A stretch of 64,000 nt of DNA. It comes from Chinchilla lanigera (Eukaryota > Chordata > Mammalia > Rodentia > Chinchillidae). A program made the position numbers and the translations under genes. Position 1 is the first letter of the stretch. Every line of letters begins with the position of its first letter. The notes below the pieces were generated by a model, which saw nothing but the letters and a program-made list of their open reading frames with translations, had not been told where the DNA came from and did not search any database. Shown piece after piece: positions 22,141 through 32,860 of this stretch. Where the stretch lies: NCBI RefSeq assembly GCF_000276665.1, contig NW_004955423.1, positions 5,297,427 to 5,361,426 on the forward strand, given 5' to 3'.

Positions 22141-24264
22141 GTAAGATGCTGACATCCCTTCCAGAAGCCTCTCCAGCTCTGTAGGAGCTCTGTTCTGGGA
22201 CCAGCAGCCTCTAAGCCTGGGACAGGGAGGGAAAGGAGTCGCTAAAGACTGGTTACTTTTCTTAAAAACCACCACATGATGAATGACTACAGCTAAGCCT
22301 GGGCTGGAACAGTTCATCAGATGGCATCCAGATTCTATCAGCCCAGCAGGTTCCCTGGGACCACTACTTGGCTTGTATTGATTTAAGTGCTCAGTACAGT
22401 ACAGGGGGCTGAACTGAGCTTGGCTTCCTGTTTGTTGACTTTGCAGTGACTGGGGACACAATTAAATCACCAAGGTCCCTGACGGGTTTGCCCAGAACTG
22501 CTCCTGCTGCAGCTGAGGAAGGGACAGGGCTGCCCAAACAGTTGTGTGCAGGAGAGGACAGCACAGAAAGGAGATGCAGGTGGCAAGATGTAGCTTATGA
22601 AAGCACTGACCTCCTAATCATGCATCTTGGTTTCAAGCTGAATGTCTTCCACCAGGAGTAGTGCAGACTCAGTGATTTCTTAGGGCCCACTCACTCTGTA
22701 CCGCTCACCTGCAGAACCAGGGCCCTGTACTTTACTCCTCAGCTTCCCCTAATAGAATCTCCTGCAGCACAGAACTAAGGATGGCTTCCTTGCCTGCCTA
22801 TGCAACCCCATGAACTCAGACAAATTTTCCTGCCTTCAGGAAAGAGAGGGGCTCCAGGATGGGGAGTGGTGAGCAGCAGAGAGGGAGGCACTCTGGATGT
22901 TGCTGTCCAGACCCTGGAGTGTGGTAGCCTGGGAAGGACAGGGGTGAGGGAAGTGGGTCCCAGCCTGGAGGGATCAGGGGTGCAGGTTGAGGCCCATTCA
23001 GAGAGTAGGGGTAGAGGCTTCAGTGGGAGAGGGGGAGGGGGCTGGAGTGTCTTCTTCCTGGGACAGGATTTGCTGTGTGATGGGGGCAGCTGGACCTGCA
23101 GAGGCTCAGTGACTACAGGGACTGTGGGGGCTTCCACGGCAGGGAGGGATTTCGCCCTGGATGAGAGTGGTGGAGGACGGGAACTGCACCTGGGTTCAGT
23201 TGTAGGTGAGAGCCATCGGCCTGTGACTGAGCTCAGAGGCTGTCACCTGCTGGCTCCATGTGGCAGCTGAGGGCTGCAGGCCAAGTGGGTCTGGTCTCAG
23301 CCAAAAGGCGTAGGCTGCCTGAGACTGTCTGCTGCCCTGCCAAAAAGCTACTGCAGGCTTCCTGGGGTGGATGTGCACAGATGGCATCAGGACCCTGTCT
23401 CCACATGTTGTCTGCTAGTGACAGCAGAGACAAGCCTGGAAGTGAAGTTTTATTTTCTTTTCTCTCTTGCCTGGTGTTTGTTGTTGTTTTTGTGGTTGTG
23501 GTTGTGGTTTTGTTTTTGTTTTTTTCCCCTTCATTATTTGATCTTGTTTTTGTTGAGTGTGAGCATGGTTTCTAGTCTCTTTGTGGTGGTGGTTCTGTTC
23601 TGGTCTTTTTATCTCTTCCTTCTCTCTTTCCATTCAGTCTTCTGCACCAGTTTCCCAAGATTGGCGTGATCCCCTTTGGCCTTCAGCCTTGCTTATAGTC
23701 TCTTCCTCTTCTTCTACCTCTCTATTTTTTCCCAACCCCTTTTTAAATTTGAATCCCTGAGGGTAAAGTTGACATCTTAGGGACCTGTGTGTTGCATGTA
23801 ATTTTCTGGTGTGTTTTAGATTTGTTATGTAACTGTGGGTCTGGATCATACAGCTAAAGGTGGGAAATTAATGGTTGCCTCAGTTTTTTCATTTGTTCCT
23901 AGTGCTGTTGCTGATGGTGCCACTTCAGCCAAAAGTGACATGCTTGTTCTGGGTGTCTGTTCTTCCTGATATGCTAAGACTGAAGTTGACTGTGGCTCAT
24001 GGAAGACACTCTGGTTGGTGCCAGGGAGCTGGTGGCTGGGCTGAGTGGGCAGTGACTTCTCATGTCCTGTAGGTTGGGGAAGTAAGGTCTTGTAAGAGAC
24101 TCAAACCCAAGGGCCAGTTGCACTTGGGAGATACCTCAGAGGGGTGGTCATTTCCTAAGAGTTCTAGGTGCTAGCAGGGAAGTAGCCCACCAGGGGTGAT
24201 TTACAGGCATTACCCAAAGAATTAAACTAAAAAAGAAAAGAAAAGAAGAAGACACTTAAACAAG

Positions 24265-25270
24265 ATGCAACCCAAGACATCCAGTTCACCAAAGACAAAC
24301 CCAGGTGGTAATGAGGTAGGACAATTTGAAAGACACCCATCTGGCCTCTCAGAAGTGGTAACAATGAAGCAATTAAAGAAAGCTCTAGAAAAACCCAAAT
24401 TAGATATAATTTCTCAAATAACTAAAGAGCTGGTGTCTACATTTAAAACCATGCTTAGTGACTCTAGGGCAGAGACAGATAAACAAAGAGGAGCTTACAA
24501 AAATGATACAAACCATGAATGTCCAACATAGGAAAGAAATGGAATCCATGAACAGATTTAAGCAGATATCCAAGAGAATAAAAATTCCACTGAAGTGCAT
24601 AGTGAAACCCTGTCTCAAAAAGACAAAAAAAAATTTCACTGAAAGTATCTGCAGCAGAATGAGCCAAATGTGAGGACAGAATCTCAGATATACAAGAAAG
24701 GCTTGTGGTTAGCAATCATGAACAGAAAGATTTCTTGAAATTAGCAAGGGACCATGAGAAATCAATCCAGCATCTGCTAGATGATGCAAAGAAGAAAAAC
24801 ATAAGATTGATTGGAGTCAATAAGAAAGCAGGAGATAGCACAAATGACATTTTTAAAAAGTGTTCACAGACCTCATGGCAGAAAGCTTCCCTGCTAGGGA
24901 AAAAGAAATTGACATACAGTAAGTGAGGCATATAGAACTCCAATAAGCCACAATCAAAAGAAGTCTATAGCCAGCCATATCATAATCAAGATTCTAAAAA
25001 TTCAACGCAAGAATAGACCTTAAAAGCTGTTAGGAAAAGGAAAACAAATTACCTATAAAGGAAAGCCCATCAGAATTACACCTGACTTCTTAGCAGAAAC
25101 CCTCAAGTCAAGGAGAGCTCAGAGTAAAGTATTTCAAATTCTAAGGGAAAACAGCCTTCAACCCACATTGATATACCCTGCAAAACTATCTTTCAAAACT
25201 GGTGGAGAAATAAGAAACTTCCATGACAAAGAACATCTGAAGAAATTTAGGAGCACCAAACAAGCAAGAA
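24265..25270 (+). pseudogene. LINE ORF1 remnant
   Basis: Opens at 24,265 and is first broken near 24,531. Later frames carry 'SNHEQKDFLKLARDHEKSIQ' (about 24,708-24,770) and 'IRLIGVNKKAGD' (about 24,800-24,835), matching the coiled-coil/RRM border of L1 ORF1. A 35-bp SINE tail is inserted at 24,595-24,628. Confidence 0.8.
24595..24628 (+). repeat. Tiny B1 3'-tail insertion with target duplication
   Basis: Only the last part of a B1 is present ('tagtgaaaccctgtctc' plus A tail). It is flanked by 'aaaattccactgaa' (24,581-24,594) and 'aaaatttcactgaa' (24,629-24,642), one mismatch. Confidence 0.8.
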
Positions 25271-25285
25271 AGAAATTCCTCCCCT

Positions 25286-25990
25286 GAATTCCTGGGTGGG
25301 CTGTAACTCCATTCATCACCTCATGTCTAAATTCTCTCTCCCATGATCAGCTCCTTATGGTCTACCTTGTCCACTCCTTCTCCTCCTCCTCTTCCTATTT
25401 CTCCTTCTTCTTCTCTACTAACCAGGGACCAAAATAGCACAAAATTTAAAAGAATATTGCAGAAAATATATTTTCTTTGAGCAAGTACTTAACTAGCTAG
25501 CATGATCTGCTTCCTGATTTCCTAATCCTTACTTCATTGTCATTTTTAGCATCATCCAGTATTTGCAAATGTGAACTCACACCTTGCTGAGTTCAGGCTC
25601 ACTCACTGTGAAGCTCAGGTAGCTCCAGTGATAGGCACTGCCCTTGCCTATGCTCTTTACATGTACTGGGAAAGATCGCTGCCTATGGGCACCCACAGTC
25701 AGGTATTTTCATAACAGTAAAAGAAATAACTCCCTTCTGCCAAGGCAGTGTTAGAAATACTGTGCACCCTCATTCCAGTGAAATGAGCCTAACCACTTGG
25801 GGTAGGAATAAAGACAACACTAAAATCCCTGAGAACTGTCCAAAGGACATACATCAAGCCATGATCTTTTTATTCATTGGGGTCTTTATTCATTATAAGA
25901 ATTAATGACTAAATATTTGTTCAATTTCTTACATATACCCAGGATGAAAAAGAAATTCTCTAAATCCTGTACTGTTTTTCCATTTGATAT
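25286..25990. other. GBP intron 1, no feature recognised
   Basis: Contains a pyrimidine-rich run at 25,370-25,425 and nothing else identified. Confidence 0.5.
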
Positions 25991-26005
25991 CTTGTGTAAA
26001 TTTTT

Positions 26006-26095
26006 TTTTTGGCTTTTCTCCAGTACCAGAAACCGAACTCACGACCTTGCGCTTGCCAGGCAGGTGCTTTGCCGCTGAGCTAAATCCCCAGCCCC
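26006..26095 (-). repeat. Young ID-like SINE with 16-bp target duplication
   Basis: Minus-strand copy. 'tcttgtgtaaattttt' flanks it at 25,990-26,005 and 26,096-26,111. Confidence 0.95.
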
Positions 26096-26280
26096 TCTTG
26101 TGTAAATTTTTTCATCAGAATCCAAAAACAACTTTTCACAATAAATTAACTGGAAGATTTGTGGTTTTGAGAGCAGTGGAATGTTGATAAATGATATCTG
26201 TTATATCAACAGATATAACATCTAAGTCATTTTTAAAAAATAATTTTGAGACTTTTTTAAAACATGAACTATTTAAGTCA

Positions 26281-26379
26281 TTTTTTTGTTTTTGTTTTTT
26301 TCTTGTACCAGGAATCAAACTCACGACCTTGTGCTTGCCAGGCAGGTGCTGTGTCACTGAGCTAAATCCCCAGCCCCTA
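26281..26379 (-). repeat. ID-like SINE
   Basis: Minus-strand copy with 'ctgagctaaatccccagccc' at its right end and a T/G-interrupted tail on the left. Confidence 0.9.
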
Positions 26380-26550
26380 AATGAACAACTTTAATAATAT
26401 TGTCAACATTTCCTAACATCATCCGAGTTTTCCCTCATGGGTCTTGTCAGTGCACACAGTACTTGTTTGTTCATGCTGGAGAATGCTATGAATCCAATTT
26501 CTTAGTACAAAGACTGGAGATTCTGACCCTTTCCACCCCTGCCCTTGCAG

Positions 26551-26759
26551 ACCAGAGCACACACTGGACATGGCCTCTCAGACCCACATGCGAGCCCCAG
26601 TGTGCCTCACTGAGAACACTAAAGGGCAGCTGGAGGTGAATCAGGAAGCTCTGAGGATCCTGTCTGCCGTCACCCAGCCCGTTGTAGTGGTTGCCATCGT
26701 AGGCCTCTACCACACAGGCAAATCCTACCTGATGAACAAGCTGGCTGGAAAGAAAGAGG
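26551..26759 (+). pseudogene. GBP exon 2 (start codon, P-loop)
   Basis: Acceptor 'gcccttgcag' ends at 26,550. The ATG is at 26,570 (protein starts [10 protein letters not shown]). The donor is 'gag g|gtgagt', phase 1. The exon carries the G1 loop [12 protein letters not shown]. Residue 48, the arginine finger of GBP1, is His here (CAC). The frame is open. Confidence 0.95.
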
Positions 26760-27078
26760 GTGAGTGCCGCCAGCAAGAATCTGCTGAGCCCTCTGTCCAC
26801 CCACACTGCCAGCATCCTGCATGTGAGCTGAACAGGGCCAGGTAGAGCCAGAGAGGAATACTGCAAGCTAATCTTCCACTCGCAGGTGGACTTTTCATCT
26901 GTTATCCCCTTTCTCTAGGATAAAAGTCAGATCACAGCAATCCCCACCCACTATGCCCCCAGTTCCTTTTAGAATCATAATCCTTTTCTAGAAGAAGGAA
27001 GGCAGTAATATGAGTAATTAATTAAATGTTTATGTAGTAAGTGCAGGTTTTCATGGACTTTAAGGTTAAAAAAAGCTT

Positions 27079-27183
27079 TGGGGCTGGGCTTTAGCTCAGT
27101 GGCAGAATGCTTGCCTTGTATGCTTTGAAACCTTAGGTTCAGTCCCCAGCACCACCACTAGCAAAAAAAAAAAAAAAAAAAAA
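27079..27183 (+). repeat. ID-like SINE with long A tail
   Basis: 'ggggctgggctttagctcag' body, 'ggttcagtccccagcacc' B-box region. It is closer to the classical ID consensus than to the young local type. Confidence 0.9.
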
Positions 27184-27189
27184 TGTATT

Positions 27190-29100
27190 CCACATTCTTT
27201 TTTATTATTTAAAATATACATAATTTACAACTTTTAAATCTTTTAAATGTGCACTTCTACATCATTAAGTAAATTTACATTTTTCTGTAGGCATCACCTC
27301 CATCCATCTCTAAAATGATTTCATGTCCAAAAATCTCCGCATCCATTAAACAACTCCCTGTACACCCCCCCACCACCACCACTCCACACTCTCTCTACAT
27401 ATTTGACTGTTCTATGAACAGCATATAAGTGCGATCATACAAGAATTGTCTTTTCATGACCTAACATCATGTCTTCAAGGTTCATCAATGTTGTTTCATG
27501 TGTCAAAATGTCCTTTGTTTTTAAAGCTCAGTAAGTGTGTATCAGTTTGTTTATCTACTCATACATACAAGCATAGGTGGCTTTCTTTCACCTTGTGGCC
27601 ATTAGGAATAATGCTGATATACACATAGGTATGAAAATACCAGTTCAAGTCTGTGCTTTAAATTTTTCAAGGGGTGGGGGTCTGCCCAGGGGTGGTATTG
27701 CTGGCTCAAATGGTAATTCTATTTATTTTTTGAGGAATCACTACTTCATTTTTCTGATTGCCTGCATCATTTTATGTTCCCACCAAAAATGTACAAATGT
27801 TCTAATTTCTCCACATTCTGCAAATATTTGTTATTTTTTGTTTGGTTTTCTTTGTTCATTTTTTTAGAGTGGTGGTTCTACTGTGGATGACATGGTATCT
27901 TATGGTTTCCATTTACATTTCCTTCACTGACTATTAGTTTTCAGCATCTTTGCATGGGCATGGTTACTGAAAAATCATTTGGCCAACCATAAAAGCTAAA
28001 TCCTGGGCTCTTTCTGCTATTTTATTATTCTGTATGTCAGTCTTCATGTGGGTTCCACACTGTTTTGATTACCAGTTTTGCGCTATGAGAATACTAAAAG
28101 TGGGACTCCTCCAAATTTGTACTTCCTTTTAAAGATTTGATTTTGTACTACTTTGTAGTGTCTAGACATGTTGTATAAAAATTAGGTTAAATTTTTCCTA
28201 CAAGACAGGCATTGGGACTTCTGATAAAGATTCATTAAATCCATGTATCACTTTGGATAGTAATGACATATTAAGAATATTAAATCAGAGCTGGGCAAGG
28301 TGACTCCTGTAATCTCAGCACTTAGAAGACTGCTGTGAGTTCAAGGCCAGCCTGGGCTACAAAGTGAATACAAGGCCAGCCTGAATGATACAGTGAGACC
28401 CTGTCTCAAAAAATAATAAATATATTACATATTATATATTCTGTATATTCTATATATATTCTATGTATACATATATTTTTTTCTTCCTTTATTTTAACAT
28501 AGGATTTTTTTCAAATTATTTGTTTCTTCTTCAGTTTGTCCCACAATGATCTGTACTTTTCAGTATTTAACTCTTAAGACTATAATTGGGGTTCTTTATC
28601 CCCAAGGAGTTTATTCTTTTGATGCACTTATAAGTAGGGTTGTTTTCTTAATTTCCTACTCAAACTGCTCACTTGTAGTGTATAGAAATGCAAATGACAT
28701 CTGCATGTTGATGTATATGCAGTAACATAGCTGAATTCATTTATTAGGATTAACAGGATTTGGATAATTAATGTTTTTCATATCTGAGACCACATCATCT
28801 GTTCACAGAGATAATTTTATTCTTTCAAAATGTTGGTGGTTTCTACTTCTTTTTCTTGCTTTTTTTAGACAGATCTAGAACAATGTTAAACACAAATAGC
28901 CAAAGTAGACATAATTTTTTTGTGTCTGATCTTAGAGGAAAAGAGTTCAGTCTTTTGCCATTGAATATAACAATGGCTGAGAATTTCATATCTGAACTTC
29001 ACTGAGTTAATGTAGTTTCCTTCTACTTCTAGTTTGTTGAACTTTGCAGTGTCTAGACATGTTGTACAAACTAGAAACTTCTAGTTTGTTTCCTTCTACT
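27190..29100 (-). mobile_element. Ancient L1 (L1M-type), antisense
   Basis: Diverged antisense LINE sequence. 'tatataagtgcgatcatac'-type and 'ttcaaggttcatcaatgttg' stretches (27,420-27,500) resemble old mammalian L1 3' regions. 28,860-28,990 ('cttttgccattgaatataac') resembles antisense ORF2. Borders are approximate and a B1 interrupts it. Confidence 0.5.
28288..28425 (+). repeat. B1-like SINE
   Basis: Starts 'gagctgggcaaggtgactcc'. It has the duplicated 'acaaggccagcctgaatg' segment and an AT-rich tail expansion. Confidence 0.85.
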
Positions 29101-29109
29101 TCTAGTTTC

Positions 29110-29410
29110 CTTCTACTTCTACTGTTTTGGCAGTACGAGGTATTCAACCCTGCAAGGACTGAGCTGTATCTCCAACCTTTGTGTTTCTCTGTTTATTTGT
29201 TTTTGTTTTTGTAGTACTGGGAATTGAACATAGAACCTCATCTTAGAGCAACTTCCTATCACTAAGCTATATCCCTAGGCCTTTTAAAATTTTTGTTTTG
29301 AGATAAGGTCTCACTACATGGACCAGGCTGAATTTGAAATGGTGATTCTACTATATCAGCCTTATATAGAACTGGAATCACAGGGGCAAAGCCCCATCAC
29401 ACTGGGCTGA
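29110..29410 (-). repeat. Cluster of three old antisense SINEs
   Basis: ID-like pieces at 29,112-29,178 and 29,205-29,283 (each with 'actgggaattgaac'-type B boxes) and a B1-like piece at 29,295-29,410 ('gagataaggtctcactac'). Confidence 0.65.
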
Positions 29411-29609
29411 TGAATGCTTTCTATTATAAAACTATTGGATTTCTTCCTTCTAATGGGCAATCTATTGTTACAATTTCTGACTGTAACTAGATCAATACTT
29501 GCTGTAACTTCAGGGTTCACTCCTAACCTTGATTATGCTGAAGTTTATCTCAGTTTCAGACACACCTGCTATTAAAACTCACACATTGCTTCTCACTGGT
29601 GTTTTGCAG

Positions 29610-29737
29610 GCTTCTCTCTGGGATCCACAGCGCAGGCTCACACCAAAGGAATCTGGATGTGGTGTGTGCCTCATCCCGAGAAGCCAAACCAGACTCTAGT
29701 TCTGCTTGACACCGAGGGCCTAGGAGATGTTGAGAAA
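29610..29737 (+). pseudogene. GBP exon 3 (switch I / switch II)
   Basis: 128 bases between 'gttttgcag' and 'gagaaa|gtaagg', phase 1 to 0. Encodes [17 protein letters not shown] and the G3 motif [12 protein letters not shown]. Open, with the switch threonine and DxxG kept. Confidence 0.95.
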
Positions 29738-30056
29738 GTAAGGATGAGAATTCAATTTGGGAGTAGCTCCTTGTCTTTATGTCACCTCTGAAGTATGTAA
29801 TTTTCACTTAAGTGTTTGTACTTACACATAACATATATTTTCATTTTTGCTTACATGAGACTAAGTTTAGCCAGACATGAGGAAAATTTCTGGCAGAAAA
29901 GCAACATGGCCTGTACACAGTAAGCAGTTTACCCACATGCAAAACAAAAGCACAAAAATAAACTCAGTGCCAAAGGTCTTATCCTGCAGAGAACTTTAGT
30001 TAAGGGTTTATGTTTTGAAGCCTAATGACTTTCGTTTAAATTAAAACTCTAAGAGC

Positions 30057-30352
30057 CAGGTGTGGTGGCACATGCCTGTAATCCCAGCACTCAGGAGGCT
30101 GAGGCAGGAGGATTGCTGAGACTTTGAGGCCAGCCTGGGATACAAAGTGAGCTCAAGACCAGCCTGAACTACATATTGAGACCCTGTCTCAAAAAGACCA
30201 AAAAAAAAAGAACTCTAGCTGAGTGTGGTGGTGCATACCTGTAATCCCAGCATCCCAGCACTTGAGAGGCTGAAGCAGGAGGATCCCTGGGAGTTTGACT
30301 ACAAAGTGAGCTCAAGCCCAGCCTGAACTGCACAGTGAGACCCTAGCTGAAA
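30057..30352 (+). repeat. Two B1-like SINEs in tandem sharing a target site
   Basis: Copies at 30,057-30,208 and 30,215-30,352. 'aactcta' occurs before the first, between them and after the second, so the second probably landed in or next to the first one's target duplication. Confidence 0.85.
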
Positions 30353-30539
30353 AAAACTCTATTCTTAATTCAACATACTTAATCAAATTATTTGACTTGA
30401 CTTCAGTTTTCTAACCCGTCAAATAGTTGTAAAAGTTCTATATATGCCTTGTGGAATACTTTTGAATATTTAAAAGGACAGATAGTATTTCAGGTTTATA
30501 ATAATTTCTATAAACCTGCAAGAGCTATAAACCAATTAC

Positions 30540-30775
30540 ATATTTACCGATTTATTTTATGTATGTATGTATGTATTTACTTATTCATTTAAGCAGTACT
30601 GGGAATTTAAACACTGAGCACTGTACCACTGACATAGGTCCCTAGCACACTGCCTTTTGCTTTTTTCAACAGCATCTCTATAATTTGCCCAGGCTGGCCT
30701 TGAATTTGCAAATCCTCCTGCCTCAGCATCTCACACAGGTGGAATTACAAGCACAGACCATAACACCCAGCTCCA
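30540..30775 (-). repeat. (TATG)n, ID-like and B1-like SINEs
   Basis: A short 'tatgtatgtatgtatt' run is followed by an old antisense ID piece (30,592-30,655) and an antisense B1 piece (30,660-30,775). Confidence 0.65.
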
Positions 30776-31102
30776 AAGCTAATCACATTTTACTGTAGAA
30801 AAAAAAGAGGGAAAATTTTATATTTAAATTTTCTTTATGACCTGAGAATGCCCACAACCTTGACCGTTTTGTCAGTTATTTGCCAATAATCATAAGATCC
30901 TGGTGAGAATCAGTGTAAATCAAGCACTAATCAAAAAAATACTTAAAGTTCAAGTAAAACAGACTTTTTTTTTGGATTGGGTTTCTTTCTACATAATTAG
31001 TTGAAAAATCTCTCAATGAATGGCACAATTTTACCACTGCTGACCTTTAAACTGACATAAGCATAAAAAGTACTCATGATCCAAATGCGTCCTGGCTTCC
31101 AG

Positions 31103-31219
31103 AGTAACCCCCAGAACGACTCCTAGATCTTTGCCCTGGCGATACTTCTGAGCAGGGCATCATTGATTTGTGTACAACAGCATGGGCATCATTGATAAAG
31201 AGGCAATGGATCAACTGCA
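31103..31219 (+). pseudogene. GBP exon 4, with stop codon and +7 insertion
   Basis: Bordered by 'ggcttccag' and the weak donor 'ctgca|gtatcc'. It reads SNPQNDS-stop-IFALAILLS; the family has Trp at the stop, so TGG became TAG (31,124-31,126, codon 114). After 'ctgagcag' the sequence 'ggcatcattgat' intervenes before the frame for VYNSMG resumes, a net +7. The exon is 117 bases long; the intact human exon has 110. The tail reads EAMDQLH, which joins exon 5 correctly. Confidence 0.93.
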
Positions 31220-31480
31220 GTATCCTTTTTGTGGTCCAGAACACCAGGAAAAGCATATGGGCCTATGTTAGTAAACCAGTCACCTGACTCTGGATCCTAC
31301 AGAAGCGCACTCCAAAACAGAAAACATAAACAGTAACTTGCATACAGGAAAGAGTCACAAATCTACTAAAAGAAATGACACTTCTGTTAAGAACAAAGGC
31401 AAATGAAAGTTTGGGAATTTGTTGAATAAATGTGGCATGGGAGGGGTCCTGTTATTTTTCCAGTTTTCCTTAGCCCTCAG

Positions 31481-31676
31481 CTATGTCACAGAGCTGACGG
31501 AGCTGATCAGAGCAAAGTCTTCACCTGGCACAGATGAGGTTGAAGATTCAGCTGATTTTATGAGCTTCTTCCCAAACTTTGTGTGGACACTGAGAGATTT
31601 CTGCCTGGAACTGCAGCTGATGGACAAAACGTCTCTGCAGATGCCTACCTGGAGAGTTCCCTGAAGCTAAAGCAAG
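31481..31676 (+). pseudogene. GBP exon 5 (TLRD motif), 1-bp deletion
   Basis: Acceptor 'tagccctcag'. Encodes YVTELTELIRAKSSPG, EVEDSADFMSFFPNFVWTLR and D, including the G4 TLRD guanine-specificity motif. At 31,611-31,620 'ctgcagctga' lacks one G relative to the expected CAG-GCT-GAT. Without correction the frame stops at the TGA at 31,661-31,663. After the shift SADAYLESSLKLKQ reads normally. Donor 'aag|gtagca'. Confidence 0.92.
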
Positions 31677-31859
31677 GTAGCAGGGATGTATAATTGGTGA
31701 AAGAAGATAGCAAAACACTAGAAGTTGTTACTTTTTACTTTTTTACTTATACTTTTTTTTGCATTAACAGTCATCTATTGCTGCCACCTAGCTGCTCCCG
31801 GAAATTAATGTTTAATGTCTGAATTAATAGACTTCATTTAAAACTTTTCTTTCTTGCTG

Positions 31860-32400
31860 GAGGAATAGGTTTATTTTTTATCAGTATATGTTTGTTATAT
31901 GTAATATTTACTTTGGGGAGATTTCTACGTCTATATCCTATCTTGGTCATTTTAGATCTCTTCCCCACACACATGCTCCTTTCAACCCTTGCCTTCATCT
32001 CTTTCCCCAGCTCCCAAAAATCTGCCCCCCTATCTCCTATCATCTCTCCTTTATTTTACCCTTTAATTTATTTGTATTTTGGGTTTCTCATATAAGAGAA
32101 ATTATAAAATATTTAACTTTCTCGTTGTGGCTTTTTTCACTTAACGTTAGAGTCAAGAGCCATCCATTTTCCTGCAAATAACACAAATCCATTCTTCTTT
32201 ATGGCTGAATAACACTCTATTGTTATACAGACCACATTTTCTTTCCCCATTCCTCTATAGGTGGTCATATCAGCTATGCCTCTTCTAGGTGTATTCCTGA
32301 AAGAGTTAAAGTCATCAGACTACAATGATATGTGCATATTCATGTTTTTAGCAGAACATAGCTAAACTGTGGAAAAAACCTAGATGGTCATCAGCAGATA
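31860..32400 (-). mobile_element. L1 3' fragment with 5' inversion
   Basis: 31,860-32,240 is antisense L1: 3'UTR and the end of ORF2, the reverse of the region at 19,170-19,440. 32,255-32,400 is the adjoining upstream ORF2 segment in the opposite, sense orientation ('gtgtattcctgaaagagtt', 'tggtcatcagcagataaag'). This is the structure produced by twin priming during L1 insertion. Confidence 0.65.
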
Positions 32401-32419
32401 AAGAACATATATCTTTCTT

Positions 32420-32586
32420 TCTTTTTTTCTTTCTTTTTTCTCTTTTTTGAGACAGGGTCTCATTATGTTGTTCAGGCTGGCCTTGAACTTGCTTATGTAG
32501 CCCAGGCTGGCCTTAAACTCACAGCAATCTTCCTGCTTCAGCCTCCCAGTATTGGGATTACAGACATGTGCCACTATGCTCAGCCA
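32420..32586 (-). repeat. B1-like SINE
   Basis: Antisense, next to a T/C-rich tail; 'gagacagggtctcattatg' at its left. Confidence 0.9.
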
Positions 32587-32732
32587 AGAACATGTTTCTG
32601 TTTCCTTTCACCTTTCCTTTTACCATGATTGGGCCAGCTTTACAAACTTGTTTAAGATATGTGACTCTGTATTTAATCAAAGACTATGAAATATATAGTA
32701 TATTTGAAGGAAATAAAATTAAAGCATGAACA

Positions 32733-32860
32733 GTGAGCTCTGTGTGGTGGTGCAATCTGTAATCCTAGCACTCAGAAGGCTGAGGCAGGAGGCTTGCCAC
32801 AGTTCAAGGCCAGCCTGGACTACATAGAAAGACCCTGTTTCAGAAAAAGAAAAAAAGCAC
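32733..32860 (+). repeat. B1-like SINE, older
   Basis: 'gagctctgtgtggtggtgc' to 'ccctgtttcagaaaaag'. Confidence 0.85.

Larger units (their letters stand above)
22690..25285 (+). mobile_element. LINE 5'UTR plus ORF1, no ORF2, in GBP intron 1
   Basis: A GC-rich leader (about 22,690-23,430) is followed by a T/G-rich stretch and a segment (23,820-24,264) that aligns with 361-828. ORF1 starts at the ATG at 24,265 (MQPKTSSSPK) and homology runs in broken frames to about 25,270, where 'ttgatataccctgcaaaac' matches ORF1 positions near 3788. No ORF2 follows. It has the same half-LINE layout as 361-1850. The 5' border is approximate. Confidence 0.6.
26760..29609 (+). other. GBP intron 2: ID SINE, ancient L1 (antisense), B1
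   Basis: Contains a 27,079-27,183 ID-like SINE, a long old antisense L1-like stretch (about 27,190-29,100), a B1 at 28,290 and three old SINE pieces at 29,110-29,410. No coding exon was found. Confidence 0.7.

Noticed and set aside
22060..22461. 133-codon minus-strand frame over the candidate GBP exon 1
   Set aside because: No homology seen; the + strand has TATA, splice donor and position in its favour.
22800..23270. 156-codon + strand open frame, Gly/Arg-rich
   Set aside because: Lies in the GC-rich 5' leader of the LINE; no homology or splice context, composition-driven.
26486..26866. 126-codon minus-strand open frame
   Set aside because: It is the reverse shadow of GBP exon 2, which has clear homology on the + strand.
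31419..31664. 81-codon open frame starting upstream of GBP exon 5 as a separate gene
   Set aside because: The first part is intron read-through. The homologous part is GBP exon 5 up to its frameshift.
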